From positions 1 to 60,043 of the forward strand of contig CADDZH010000017.1 of NCBI GenBank assembly GCA_902812455.1: 60,043 bases of DNA, read 5' to 3'. A program made the position numbers and the translations under genes. Origin of the DNA: Chloroflexota bacterium. Lineage in GTDB: Bacteria > Chloroflexota > Ktedonobacteria > Ktedonobacterales > Ktedonobacteraceae. Shown here in pieces: positions 7,880-15,803 of this stretch (position 1 is the first letter of the stretch; each line of letters starts with the position of its first letter). The notes beneath the pieces were generated by a model. The model had not been told where the DNA came from and searched no databases. It worked only from the letters and a program-made list of their open reading frames with translations.

Positions 7880-8509
7880 TTAGGAGGCCCGCTTTTTCTG
7901 AGTATAGTGCTTGCGGGCTTTGGCGCGGTTTCCGCACGTTTTCATATCGCACCAGCGGCGACTGTGGTTCTTGCTGGTATCTAAAAACAGCCAGCCGCAG
8001 TCCTCGGCAGCGCAAACTCGCACATCTTTCAGCTCATGCGATGTCAGCAAATCGGCCGCAGAGCGCACGACCGGCCAGAGTACGCGATCAAGAGCCTGCT
8101 CCTGATCATCCCAACTCCACGCAAATCCATCTTCACCCGGCACAATGCGTGCATGGGCCATTGTTTGCGCGAGCACAGTATTAAATGCAGCCAGGTCAGT
8201 TTTGTCAGGCTCATCATCCTCTGCTATTGCCAGAAAGATACGATAAAGCATTTCCCGTATGTCGATAGCCTGCCGCAACACGTCCATTGTTTCTTCCTTA
8301 TGATACGCAGCTATCTCTCGCAGGCGCTCTGCTTCACCGGCATTCAGTATCCGCGCCTGCTGGCCCCACAAGAGCAGATCATTGTAGCTATTCAATAACT
8401 CGCGCGGCTGCTCAAGGCGATCGTGCACAGTATTCACAAAATCCAGGCTTAAATGTCCGCCTGTAAACTCGAATGCCGGTTTTTCCAACTCAATCTCACT
8501 CATCCTCAC
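7880..8509 (-). CDS. CGNR zinc-finger (ABATE domain) putative transcription regulator
   Basis: 209-aa protein. The N-terminal part (FTGGHLSLDFVNTVHDR) is the ABATE domain. The C-terminus has CAAEDCGWLFLDTSKN followed by RRWCDMKTCGNRAKARKHY, the CGNR zinc finger with its hallmark CGNR. These proteins are thought to be DNA-binding stress regulators. An ATG two codons further in is also possible; GGAGGG precedes both. It is divergent from the small membrane protein gene at 8707 and its strong promoter, where inverted repeats could be its operator (inferred). Confidence 0.85.
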   Translation of the reverse strand: MRMSEIELEKPAFEFTGGHLSLDFVNTVHDRLEQPRELLNSYNDLLLWGQQARILNAGEAERLREIAAYHKEETMDVLRQAIDIREMLYRIFLAIAEDDEPDKTDLAAFNTVLAQTMAHARIVPGEDGFAWSWDDQEQALDRVLWPVVRSAADLLTSHELKDVRVCAAEDCGWLFLDTSKNHSRRWCDMKTCGNRAKARKHYTQKKRAS

Positions 8510-8553
8510 ATCCCTCCAGAAATCTTCCTGATGTCAATCTATCACAAATTTTT

Positions 8554-8630
8554 ATAACCAGCAAAATACACTTGACAGGTTAGTCTTTCTCTGGTATACT
8601 CTAACTACCAAAAACAATTTTACTGGTTAA
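8554..8630 (+). promoter_or_regulatory. Consensus sigma-70 promoter flanked by an inverted repeat
   Basis: TTGACA (8572-8577), a 17-bp spacer and TATACT (8595-8600). It is flanked by taaccagcaaaat (from 8554) and its near-exact inverse attttactggtta (to ~8629), which could bind a dimeric regulator such as the divergent CGNR protein. It points toward the 46-aa membrane protein. Confidence 0.7.
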
Positions 8631-8706
8631 TTTCATCCCCGTCAAGAGGATGACTGGAGCGATTTGGCACGTTAGAGACACTACGAACATCAGCGAGGTG
8701 AAAACA

Positions 8707-8847
8707 ATGCTAACAGTTCTCATATTACTCCTCATAGTGGTCGTATTCAGCATAGCAGCCTGGCGATGGGGATTTGATAGTAGGGATGGGATTGACAGCC
8801 CTGAATGGGAGAGGAGGATGTATCGGAACGATTCTCCTCATCACTGA
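8707..8847 (+). CDS. 46-aa single-pass membrane protein
   Basis: One N-terminal transmembrane helix (LTVLILLLIVVVFSIAAW) is followed by a short hydrophilic tail with the motif WGFDSRDGIDSPEWERR. Similar tails (GFDSR...SPEWERR) occur in small hypothetical proteins of Chloroflexota and Actinobacteria (from memory). GAGGTG lies 8 nt before ATG 8707, which is preferred over the longer frame from 8650. It is driven by the consensus promoter at 8572-8600. The function is unknown. Confidence 0.65.
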   Translation: MLTVLILLLIVVVFSIAAWRWGFDSRDGIDSPEWERRMYRNDSPHH

Positions 8848-8874
8848 GCCACTAACAAAGTGAAAGCTATAAAG

Positions 8875-10035
8875 TTAGAACAGCTCCATCTGCATCAATG
8901 GCCTACGGCCATCGAGCAGGATATATGGCGCCGCTTGTTCGGGATTACGGATATTGAGCTGGCGCAAGTGGGAAAGCTCGGTGAGACGACCCTGGCGACG
9001 CGCTTGCAAAATGGCACCGGCGCTCTTTGGGCCAATACCGGGAACACGCAGTAACTGTTCGCGGGGAGCAGTCATAATCTCAACTGGGGCATGACGCAGG
9101 TGCAGCTCTGCCCACGCGCGCTTGGGATCAATATCTATGGGGAGATTGCCATCTTCTAGAAAGGCTAAATCACGTATGCTCCAGCCATAATCCCTCAATA
9201 AAAAGCTGGCCTGGTAGAGGCGAAATTCGCGTAGCGGGTTGGTTGGCGACAGGTTCTCAAAGGGTGTTTGCACGACGGGGCTGAAGGCGGAATAGTAGGC
9301 ATGTGTTAGCCCATATTGCCGGTAGAGGTGGCTACTGGTGGAGAGAAGTTCGAGATCGGTATCGCCGACCGCGCCCACCACGAACTGCGTCACGGTACTG
9401 GCCAGTTTCTGATGGGGATTGTTGCACCTGATGGTCTCTGCCCATTGCAATATCTTCAGCAGCTCGCTCATGAAATCCTTCTTCGGGGCCAACGCATGTA
9501 AGCGCTCAGCCGTTGGGCCTTCCAGGTTCACCGAGACGCGATCAGCCAGTTGCATGGCGCGGTACAACTGCTCGTATTCCGCGCCGGGCATGATCTTGAG
9601 ATGGATGTAGCCCCGGTAAGAGTAGCGATTGCGAATAATCTCAATCGTATCGATGATCTTATCTTGCGTTATCACGCCGCCCTTGATAATCCCGGATGAG
9701 AGGAAGATGCCATCCACCTGGCCCGCCCGCTGCAGGGTGTCAAAACCACTTGCCAGCTCGTCCGGGGAGAAGGTGACCCGCTTCGTCTTGCTGCGCCCGG
9801 CACGGAAGGGGCAGTAGTTGCAATTACGCTCGCAAGCAGTCGTGAGCATTGTCTTTAAGATCGGCTTCTTCCCCTGCGGCGTGCTCACATTGGTGATGCA
9901 TTCGGCCAGGCTCCGAGACTGGTACGGTACACGACGGCGTTCCGCCTGGGGTTGATCGCCAGCCGGCTCGTACAGGGTAGCATCGCTCACCTGAGCGAGT
10001 TTTATCATTGTATCAGGAAGCGTTTGCACTAACAT
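8875..10035 (-). CDS. Radical-SAM putative DNA modification/repair protein
   Basis: 386-aa radical SAM enzyme. CERNCNYC (CxxxCxxC) binds the 4Fe-4S cluster, and a helix-hairpin-helix (RVPGIGPKSAGAILQARRQG) lies near the C-terminus. This matches the family described as putative DNA modification/repair radical SAM protein, often next to a uracil-DNA-glycosylase-like gene, which is not seen here. The frame opens at 10071, but that codon lies in the -35 box. ATG 10035 (MLVQTLPDTM) begins 7 nt after the -10, so the mRNA is probably leaderless. A LexA-like box sits in the promoter spacer, which suggests SOS control. Confidence 0.8.
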   Translation of the reverse strand: MLVQTLPDTMIKLAQVSDATLYEPAGDQPQAERRRVPYQSRSLAECITNVSTPQGKKPILKTMLTTACERNCNYCPFRAGRSKTKRVTFSPDELASGFDTLQRAGQVDGIFLSSGIIKGGVITQDKIIDTIEIIRNRYSYRGYIHLKIMPGAEYEQLYRAMQLADRVSVNLEGPTAERLHALAPKKDFMSELLKILQWAETIRCNNPHQKLASTVTQFVVGAVGDTDLELLSTSSHLYRQYGLTHAYYSAFSPVVQTPFENLSPTNPLREFRLYQASFLLRDYGWSIRDLAFLEDGNLPIDIDPKRAWAELHLRHAPVEIMTAPREQLLRVPGIGPKSAGAILQARRQGRLTELSHLRQLNIRNPEQAAPYILLDGRRPLMQMELF

Positions 10036-10042
10036 ATATATT

Positions 10043-10071
10043 AATATAACGAACGGGTGTTCAAAAGTCAA
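10043..10071 (-). promoter_or_regulatory. Promoter with LexA-like box (GAAC-N4-GTTC)
   Basis: Minus strand: TTGACT (10071-10066), a 17-bp spacer and TATATT (10048-10043). The spacer contains GAAC-cccg/gggt-GTTC (10051-10062), the Gram-positive type SOS box core. The transcription start falls on or beside ATG 10035. Confidence 0.65.
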
Positions 10072-10090
10072 TGTTTATGGCTTATCAAAA

Positions 10091-10174
10091 AGCCTGGCCT
10101 CCACAAGGGAGGCCACTACATCTTGCAGTCCTATGAGGAGGACATGTAGTGGCTCCCCTTGTGGGAGCCAGGCT
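10091..10174. repeat. Two repeat C copies in inverted orientation
   Basis: Left arm 10091-10122 (agcctggcctccacaaggga...) and right arm 10142-10174 are near-perfect inverses, able to form an ~32-bp cruciform around a 19-nt loop. Each arm also holds the smaller ggcctcc/ggaggcc hairpin. The element lies after the sedolisin gene and before the repair gene promoter, where it could end or insulate transcription. Confidence 0.8.
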
Positions 10175-10196
10175 ATGATTGGTCTCCGAATAAATT

Positions 10197-11603
10197 CTAG
10201 ATGCTATGTTGCGCGGTGACTTCGATTAGCTCCTTCACGAGCGTTGCAACTTTGGGTGTGCCCCAACCGGTAGTGGGGTCCCAACCGGGCGTGGCTTTGT
10301 AGCCAGGGATGCCGGCATAGCTATTGTTTCCACCAATGATATCATGGAAGTTCTCTGCATAGTCGCCACTACCAAGCTCGTAGAGAGCCGGGTTGAGGAA
10401 TCCCAGCGGGCGACCGGCCAGTTGATTGGCGTCAGCAATAATACCAGCCCACTGAGGCGAGCCTTCGCTGGTACCACCTATGATGTAATAGCCAGGCGGA
10501 AGGGAGGGAGCCGGGAAGCTAATATAGATCAGGATACCTGTAAATGGGTCGGCATTGTAAGCAATATCTGGCAGGCCACGATGATTGTTCAGCAGTTGCT
10601 GATCCGATTTGGGGAGATAGTTCTGCTGGTAATCTGGCTCGCCGAAGAATTTGCTAATACCACCGCCAGTTGCCCCACCGCTTCGCGCGCTTTCATTCCA
10701 GATAGTTTCATGATCATAGTTGCCATTCGGGTCAGCATAGAGGCTAGTGCCGCCAACTGCCGTGATCAAGGGCGATGAAGCAGGGAATCCAACTGTAGGG
10801 AAGGGATAGATCTTGCCATTTACATTAGGGTTGGCGGTACCGGAGTCACCAGAAGACGCAAAGATGGTGACATGCTCTTGATCGGCACGCGCATAAAAGC
10901 TCTCAAACTGGTCGAGGACAAACTCGCCGCCATCAAAGAGTGTGTTTTCAGTAGTGGCCCAACTTTGAGAGATAATCTTACCCAGATGATGATCGAGGGC
11001 GTATTGCTCCAGGAACAAAAACTGTGGCATACCCATCACGCCCTGGGTCTCATCTACCGGGCTGGTCATAAGCACAATGTTTGCGCCTGGGGCCATTGCA
11101 TGTGCCCACTCAACGTCCAGGGAAGTCTCGAAGGCCCAGCCAACCTGATCCGGAATTTTTTTAGGGTTGTAAGGCACGGTGCCTAATGGTGAAAGGATCT
11201 GGAAGGAAGGAGGATCGGGCAGGCCAAAACCCTGATCAAAGACGTGCAGGTCGTGACGGATCGTCGGGCTGCCAAAGGAATCAATGATCACAATCGTCTG
11301 GCCCTTGCCGGTATAGCCAGCATCGAGAAGGGGTGTCACACCATAGGCCCGGCGAATTTCCTGCGGGCTATAGCAGGGAAAGCCGATGGTAGCAAGGCAT
11401 TGCTGATCGGTAGGAGGCCGCGTACTTTGCTGAGCCAGAGCGTAGTGCAAGCCCTTGAAGTTGCCAAATGGATGTGATGATGTGGAATTTCCTGCAGCTC
11501 GCGTTATGATACCGGCTATTGGGAGCAAGCTCAAGGCGAGCGCCATAACAACGAGCAGGATAGTGGTGCGGTAGCGCACATGGGAAATAATCGATAGGTT
11601 CAA
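10197..11603 (-). CDS. Secreted sedolisin-family (S53) serine-carboxyl peptidase
   Basis: 468-aa extracellular acid protease. An N-terminal signal sequence (hydrophobic ~12-36) is followed directly by the peptidase domain. The catalytic Glu159 and Asp163 are in FETSLDVEW, the oxyanion Asp in SSGDSG, and the catalytic Ser379 in GGTSEGS. The C-terminal calcium site is FHDIIGGNN...GWDPTTGWGTP. Classic sedolisins carry a ~180-residue activation propeptide; none is present here. A second sedolisin is at 15804-17159, so the trait recurs. The gene ends beside the inverted repeat C pair. Confidence 0.88.
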   Translation of the reverse strand: MNLSIISHVRYRTTILLVVMALALSLLPIAGIITRAAGNSTSSHPFGNFKGLHYALAQQSTRPPTDQQCLATIGFPCYSPQEIRRAYGVTPLLDAGYTGKGQTIVIIDSFGSPTIRHDLHVFDQGFGLPDPPSFQILSPLGTVPYNPKKIPDQVGWAFETSLDVEWAHAMAPGANIVLMTSPVDETQGVMGMPQFLFLEQYALDHHLGKIISQSWATTENTLFDGGEFVLDQFESFYARADQEHVTIFASSGDSGTANPNVNGKIYPFPTVGFPASSPLITAVGGTSLYADPNGNYDHETIWNESARSGGATGGGISKFFGEPDYQQNYLPKSDQQLLNNHRGLPDIAYNADPFTGILIYISFPAPSLPPGYYIIGGTSEGSPQWAGIIADANQLAGRPLGFLNPALYELGSGDYAENFHDIIGGNNSYAGIPGYKATPGWDPTTGWGTPKVATLVKELIEVTAQHSI

Positions 11604-11796
11604 ATCTAAGACTCCTTTCTGCCTGTCATGTAAGAACTTAGCGCGAATGGGACGAACATGTGCAGCTTAAATAGCGCATAGCATAGAAGATGTAGCTATG
11701 CTCTTTTTTAGCACCAGGCGATGATGATGGGGTGAAGAATTGGTTACAGAGGGATTATGGTTGGCAGTCAGGAGTGAAGAAAAGCACACTCCTCGA

Positions 11797-12198
11797 TTAC
11801 TGGCATGGTGGGGCTATGGGCGAATCATCGGGCGAGGGTGGCTCGACATCGGAGAGGTAGCGTTGCGCAAACTGCTTGATCGCCTCCATAATATCGACAA
11901 GGGCCAGCCCCTTCTCCGTCAGGCTATACTCGACGCGTGGCGGAATCTCAAGGAAAGCCACCCGCTGCACAAAGCCAAGCTCTTCCAGCGCCTTGAGCCG
12001 TTGTGACAACGTCTTGGGGCTGGTATTGCTCATGACTTCCAGCAGTTCTCCAAAGCGTTTGGTGCCAGAGAGGAGCGTATACACGATGATGAGCGTGCAG
12101 ACATCGCCCAGCAAGCGTAGGGCACGGCCCAGCGGCTGGCTGGCACACGTTTCTACCTGTTCCGTTGTGGGTATCTCATTGGGTATATTCATATTCAT
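11797..12198 (-). CDS. HxlR-family winged-helix transcription regulator
   Basis: 133-aa regulator. The HxlR winged helix spans ~15-110: ALRLLGDVCTLIIVYTLLSG, RFGELLEVMSNTSPKTLSQRL, VEYSLTEKG. Cys13 near the N-terminus could sense redox state or electrophiles, as in some HxlR proteins. It is divergent from the yceI gene at 12370, so it probably controls that gene and itself. The -10 (TGcTATACT) ends 6 nt before the ATG, which implies leaderless translation. Confidence 0.85.
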   Translation of the reverse strand: MNMNIPNEIPTTEQVETCASQPLGRALRLLGDVCTLIIVYTLLSGTKRFGELLEVMSNTSPKTLSQRLKALEELGFVQRVAFLEIPPRVEYSLTEKGLALVDIMEAIKQFAQRYLSDVEPPSPDDSPIAPPCQ

Positions 12199-12204
12199 AG
12201 CACA

Positions 12205-12213
12205 AGTATAGCA
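12205..12213 (-). promoter_or_regulatory. Extended -10 of the HxlR gene, leaderless
   Basis: Minus strand TGcTATACT with 6 nt between it and the ATG, so +1 coincides with the start codon. The same nonamer, placed the same way, precedes the methyltransferase gene at 24068. Confidence 0.5.
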
Positions 12214-12241
12214 TATTTTTCCCCTAAGAACAACCGCATCC

Positions 12242-12270
12242 TTGACAAAAGGAACTTTCTAGTGTATTCT
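12242..12270 (+). promoter_or_regulatory. Sigma-70 promoter of the YceI-like gene
   Basis: TTGACA (12242-12247), a 17-bp spacer and TATTCT (12265-12270). An inverted repeat actttc...gaaagt spans the -10 and is a candidate HxlR operator. Confidence 0.65.
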
Positions 12271-12369
12271 TACTTCCATAAGGAAAGTATAACAGGACGA
12301 GCAGAAAAAGCGCTGCTTGCTCCCTTTCCAGGTAGAAGTAAGCTATTTAGTTTTCAAGGAGGAAATGTT

Positions 12370-12957
12370 ATGACAACGCAACCTCAAGCTGGAACTACAA
12401 CCCGGAGTCGCTGGGTCTTTGATCCTTTCCACACGCAAGTCGAGTTCGCCGCCAAGCATTTTGGCATGATGACGGTACGCGGCAACTTTCCCGAACTCAC
12501 CGCGACTGGCTATATTGACCCCGATCACCCCGAAGCGTCATGGGTTGACGTCACCGTCCAGGCGGCCAGTATCCGCACCCACAACGCCCAGCGGGACAAC
12601 GACCTGCGGGGATCGAATTTTCTGGAAGTCGACAAGTATCCAACAATGCATTTCAAAAGCACGAAGATTGAACAGACCGGGCCGGATACCTACACGATGA
12701 CCGGCGACATGACTATCAAGGGCAACACCCGCCCGGTGACGTTTAAGGTGGTGAAGTACGGGGAAATCAATGATCCCATGATGGGCCATCGCATCTCCTA
12801 CAGCGCCGAGGGGAAGATCAACAGAAAAGACTTCGGACTGACGTTCAACATGATGATCGATGGCAGGTGGCTTGTCAGCGACGAGGTCGATATCTTTATC
12901 GAAGGCGAGTTCGTCGAACAAAAGCAAGAGCAGGCTGCCGGCACTACAAGCGCCTAA
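12370..12957 (+). CDS. YceI-family lipid-binding protein
   Basis: 195-aa YceI lipocalin-like beta-barrel: SRWVFDPFHTQVEFAAKHFGMMTVRGNF, then SFLEVDKYP-like and GDMTIKGNTRPVTF motifs. The family binds polyisoprenoid or amphiphilic molecules and is often induced by acid or osmotic stress. No signal peptide is seen, so this one is probably cytoplasmic. The frame opens at 12262 within the promoter region; ATG 12370 has AAGGAGG 8 nt upstream and is the start. DoxX follows about 100 nt later after a repeat C copy. Confidence 0.88.
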   Translation: MTTQPQAGTTTRSRWVFDPFHTQVEFAAKHFGMMTVRGNFPELTATGYIDPDHPEASWVDVTVQAASIRTHNAQRDNDLRGSNFLEVDKYPTMHFKSTKIEQTGPDTYTMTGDMTIKGNTRPVTFKVVKYGEINDPMMGHRISYSAEGKINRKDFGLTFNMMIDGRWLVSDEVDIFIEGEFVEQKQEQAAGTTSA

Positions 12958-12961
12958 TAGT

Positions 12962-13013
12962 TTGTCAACCTGCATGTGACTGGAGCCCGGTCTCCCTTGT
13001 GGAGGCCAGGCAT
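12962..13013. repeat. Repeat C copy with extended arm
   Basis: Shows the longer form of the family: tgtcaacctgcatgtgactgg followed by the hairpin unit ctcccttgtggaggccaggc. The same arm recurs, inverted, at 40930-40957 and 44955-44986. Confidence 0.7.
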
Positions 13014-13058
13014 GCATTCATCACAAGGACATTGATAGTCCACTAGCAGGAGTATAAT

Positions 13059-13607
13059 ATGGCTATCTCAGTGAGTTTGGGTTTACTCATTCTGCGCCTG
13101 GTGGCTGGATTGACGATTGCCGCGCATGGAGCGCAGAAGCTCTTTGGCTGGTTTGAGGGCAGTGGCTTCAGCGGAACGATCAAAGCGCAGGAGAGAATGG
13201 GCTTCAAACCGGCGTGGCTCTGGGCCGGCCTGGTAATTGTGGGGGAGTTTGGAGGTGGCTTATCCGTCGCGCTGGGGCTCTTGACGCCTCTAGGAGCGGC
13301 GGGGATGTTCGGCGCCATGTTCATGGCAATTTTCAAGAGCCACTGGAAAAACGGCTTCTGGAACAAGGATCGCGGCTTTGAGTTTCCGCTGTCGCTGCTG
13401 GCTGCGGCCGTAGCCATTGGACTTGCTGGTCCCGGGAGCTATTCCCTGGATGCCCTCTTTGCTCTGGCCGGACTAGTTCTCCCGGAGACGCTGCTATTCG
13501 GTGTGCTGGTGGCTGCTGCTCTGCTCGTCGATGTCATAGGACTTTTCATCAGCCGCCCGGCTGAAGTCGCGTCCACCACGACGAGCACATCTCGCGCCAC
13601 ATCGTAG
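13059..13607 (+). CDS. DoxX-family membrane protein
   Basis: 182-aa membrane protein with four to five helices. The DoxX N-terminus (LILRLVAGLTIAAHGAQKLFGWFEGSG) and GEFGGGLSVALGLLTPLGA are clear. DoxX proteins are quinone-reductase-like or thiol-stress membrane partners. The Thr/Ser-rich tail is unremarkable. GCAGGAG precedes the ATG. It lies downstream of yceI in the same direction, but a repeat C element lies between, so co-transcription is uncertain. Confidence 0.85.
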   Translation: MAISVSLGLLILRLVAGLTIAAHGAQKLFGWFEGSGFSGTIKAQERMGFKPAWLWAGLVIVGEFGGGLSVALGLLTPLGAAGMFGAMFMAIFKSHWKNGFWNKDRGFEFPLSLLAAAVAIGLAGPGSYSLDALFALAGLVLPETLLFGVLVAAALLVDVIGLFISRPAEVASTTTSTSRATS

Positions 13608-13624
13608 TACACCTTCAAGTAACA

Positions 13625-13654
13625 TATAGTGGCCTCTCTTGTGGAGGCCAGGCA
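13625..13654. repeat. Repeat C copy
   Basis: 'atagtggcctctcttgtggaggccaggc', a hairpin unit just after the doxX stop codon. It lies between convergent genes. Confidence 0.75.
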
Positions 13655-13737
13655 CACAACACAACCACCAGCGGTTTTTGCTCAAGGCCGCTGGTGTTCG
13701 CTTTCAGGAGAGAGCCAGGAGCTAGGGCGATGGCTGA

Positions 13738-14499
13738 TCACACGCAGGCGTTGGCGTTGTTTGACCACTCCTTCTGGACGGTGTAGTTCCCCACTTGCTT
13801 GGTCTGCCACGCGCAGATATCGCCAATTTCCCCATTGTTCGGGTCGTACCATCCCTGGCCGGGAATGGGGTCGGTGATGGCCTCGCACAGTTCGTGCGAA
13901 CTGGTCGTGGTGAGCGCATCAAATACTGCCAGATTGGCGGAACAACCCGAGCAGTCAGGATAAGGCTCGACAGCGTAGAAGATTTGCCCATTATTGATGT
14001 CGTCGTGATAGCCGCAAAATGACTGGCAGGAGCTTGCTCCATCCTGCACTACCGTTACCCCGCTTGGCAGGTACACAAAGTAGAGCGTATTCGCGGTCGG
14101 CTGCGGAATACTGTTATTAGCGATGGCATTGTTCAGCATCTGCTGGATGTCGCTATCACTCACTGATGTGCCTACGCTCGGCGTGGTCAGCATCGTTGTG
14201 CCAATGCGGCTGCCGTGGCCAATTTGCTGCTGTGGAGTGCTGTACTCCGCCAACTGATCGATGAGAGAGCTTGTCAGGATATAGTCGAAGAAGCTGTTCA
14301 AACTTTGCGCGGTATCGCTCAGGGGCGATTGCTGCCAGGCTGCACCCCAGAAGATGGTGTAGACCTGCACTGCGGTCAGCAATGGCCCATTGTTATAGAC
14401 AAGGTGCGCCGGCTGAGCAAGAGGCGGCGCTTCAGGCGCATATAAAGGCACAATGCGGATAGGCCCACTCAGGGCAGAGGGTTGTAAATCACTGGCCAA
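13738..14499 (-). CDS. EXORDIUM/PHI-1-like protein
   Basis: 253-aa protein. LVYNNGPLLTAVQVYTIFWG resembles the N-terminal block of the plant phosphate-induced EXORDIUM family. The SHELCEAITDP and WYDPNNGEIGDICAW segments resemble its C-terminal HELAE...EIGDLC block. There are four Cys in SSCQSFCGYH and PDCSGCS. No signal peptide is evident. The His-Glu pair hints at a metalloprotease-like fold, but a full HExxH is missing (HELCE). The function is unknown. The assignment rests on recalled motifs and needs a profile search. Confidence 0.55.
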   Translation of the reverse strand: MASDLQPSALSGPIRIVPLYAPEAPPLAQPAHLVYNNGPLLTAVQVYTIFWGAAWQQSPLSDTAQSLNSFFDYILTSSLIDQLAEYSTPQQQIGHGSRIGTTMLTTPSVGTSVSDSDIQQMLNNAIANNSIPQPTANTLYFVYLPSGVTVVQDGASSCQSFCGYHDDINNGQIFYAVEPYPDCSGCSANLAVFDALTTTSSHELCEAITDPIPGQGWYDPNNGEIGDICAWQTKQVGNYTVQKEWSNNANACV

Positions 14500-14599
14500 A
14501 ACTTGATCCTCCTTTTTGGAATGGATAAATCAAGCATAGGATGCACTTATGAGAAAAGGGAAAGGAAAACGTAAAATATTTGTAAAACCCTGACCGGTG

Positions 14600-15574
14600 T
14601 TATACCCACACAAAGCTGACGCCGGGGCCGGGGTAGAACGTCCAGTAGCTGACCCGATCCCAGCCGCCACCTCCGGCGTACCAGTTCATGTTGCTGGTAA
14701 CCACGCTGCCGTCAGAATTGATGCTGACCACAACAGCAACGTGACCGAAAGGGCTTGCGCCCTGAACGTAGGGCTGCAAGACAATAATCGAGGGCACACG
14801 CGGAGTCGAGGAGACATTCCAGCCATAGGCGCGGGCGCCGTTAGCCCATTCCCATGCGTCGCCACCCCAGGGAACCCAGACACCCGTCAGTTGATGGTAC
14901 AAAAAGTCGGCCCAGTAGGTGCATTGTCCAAAGGTGAAGCCATCATAGTTGCCAACGCCTGGAGGTGCAGCCGGCAGGCCGGGATAGGTCTGATTGTTTG
15001 GGGGTTGATAGCCATCCTGGGTGACGGCAGTCACTGTCGCTGCTTGTTGCGCCAGCAGGCTTGGATTGCTGTTGCCTCCCTGCACCCAGCTCATAATCGG
15101 CTGGAATGGGTTAAAGCCATATTCACTGGCCATTCCAGCAGGCGCTACTGCCAGCAACGTGCCAACTGCGAACAGGAGTAATATCAGGCTAACAGCTACC
15201 TGGATAACCCAGCGCCGTCCTTGAGGGGGACGTACTATGCCCGTACTTTTCTTACCAGTGCTGCGAATGACCACAGGCTGGCGCAGCGTCGATGTTGTAC
15301 TCCTCAAAGGAGGCAACGCGCCGGTGCGTATTTCTGGCAGGTTCCGCGTGATCGCGGGCAACATGATCGGCTGGGGCAAGGGACGAGTGACGCCAGGAGA
15401 AGGTTGAGGCTCCAGTGGAGTTGTCTTTGCTGGCCGTGTAGAAATAGCGGGAAAGGGGAGCTGCTCGATTGGCGATAGCTCGCTCACATCTCCTGGCAGT
15501 TGTAACGGTCCGGTAACGGGTTTCTCTCCAGAAATAGGGGCGGCACTATTCAAACGATCCTCAACAGACGACAT
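14600..15574 (-). CDS. Membrane-anchored CHAP-domain protein
   Basis: 324-aa protein. The first ~125 residues are Pro/Thr-rich and disordered. A transmembrane helix follows (WVIQVAVSLILLLFAVGTLL), then an extracellular linker and a C-terminal CHAP domain (~205-324). The catalytic Cys is in FGQCTYWADFLYH and the His in GHVAVVVSIN, with a closing NMNWY...FYPGPGVSFVWV. CHAP domains are amidases or endopeptidases of cell-wall peptides. A second CHAP protein with the same ending is at 30255-30968. The upstream promoter is at 15649-15677 and GAGG precedes the ATG. Confidence 0.85.
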   Translation of the reverse strand: MSSVEDRLNSAAPISGEKPVTGPLQLPGDVSELSPIEQLPFPAISTRPAKTTPLEPQPSPGVTRPLPQPIMLPAITRNLPEIRTGALPPLRSTTSTLRQPVVIRSTGKKSTGIVRPPQGRRWVIQVAVSLILLLFAVGTLLAVAPAGMASEYGFNPFQPIMSWVQGGNSNPSLLAQQAATVTAVTQDGYQPPNNQTYPGLPAAPPGVGNYDGFTFGQCTYWADFLYHQLTGVWVPWGGDAWEWANGARAYGWNVSSTPRVPSIIVLQPYVQGASPFGHVAVVVSINSDGSVVTSNMNWYAGGGGWDRVSYWTFYPGPGVSFVWV

Positions 15575-15648
15575 ACTTGTAACCTCAATCCTAAGAGTAC
15601 ATGCAGCCCAGCATGCCGGGCTTCTTTCTCATCTCATGCTTAAGAAAA

Positions 15649-15677
15649 ACTTTACCTACTTTCCAATGAACGGTCAA
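15649..15677 (-). promoter_or_regulatory. Promoter of the CHAP gene
   Basis: Minus strand TTGACC (15677-15672), a 17-bp spacer and TAAAGT (15654-15649). The leader downstream contains a small hairpin, agccc...gggct (about 15605-15622). Confidence 0.45.
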
Positions 15678-15803
15678 GTTTATGAGATTGGGCATAGGAC
15701 TAAGGTACCTGGAACAATTTTGACGTTAACATGAGTACCCTAGAGCACAGCGACGTAGTATACTAGAGAAAAAGATTCGAGGAACGACAGATAGGAGCGA
15801 TAG

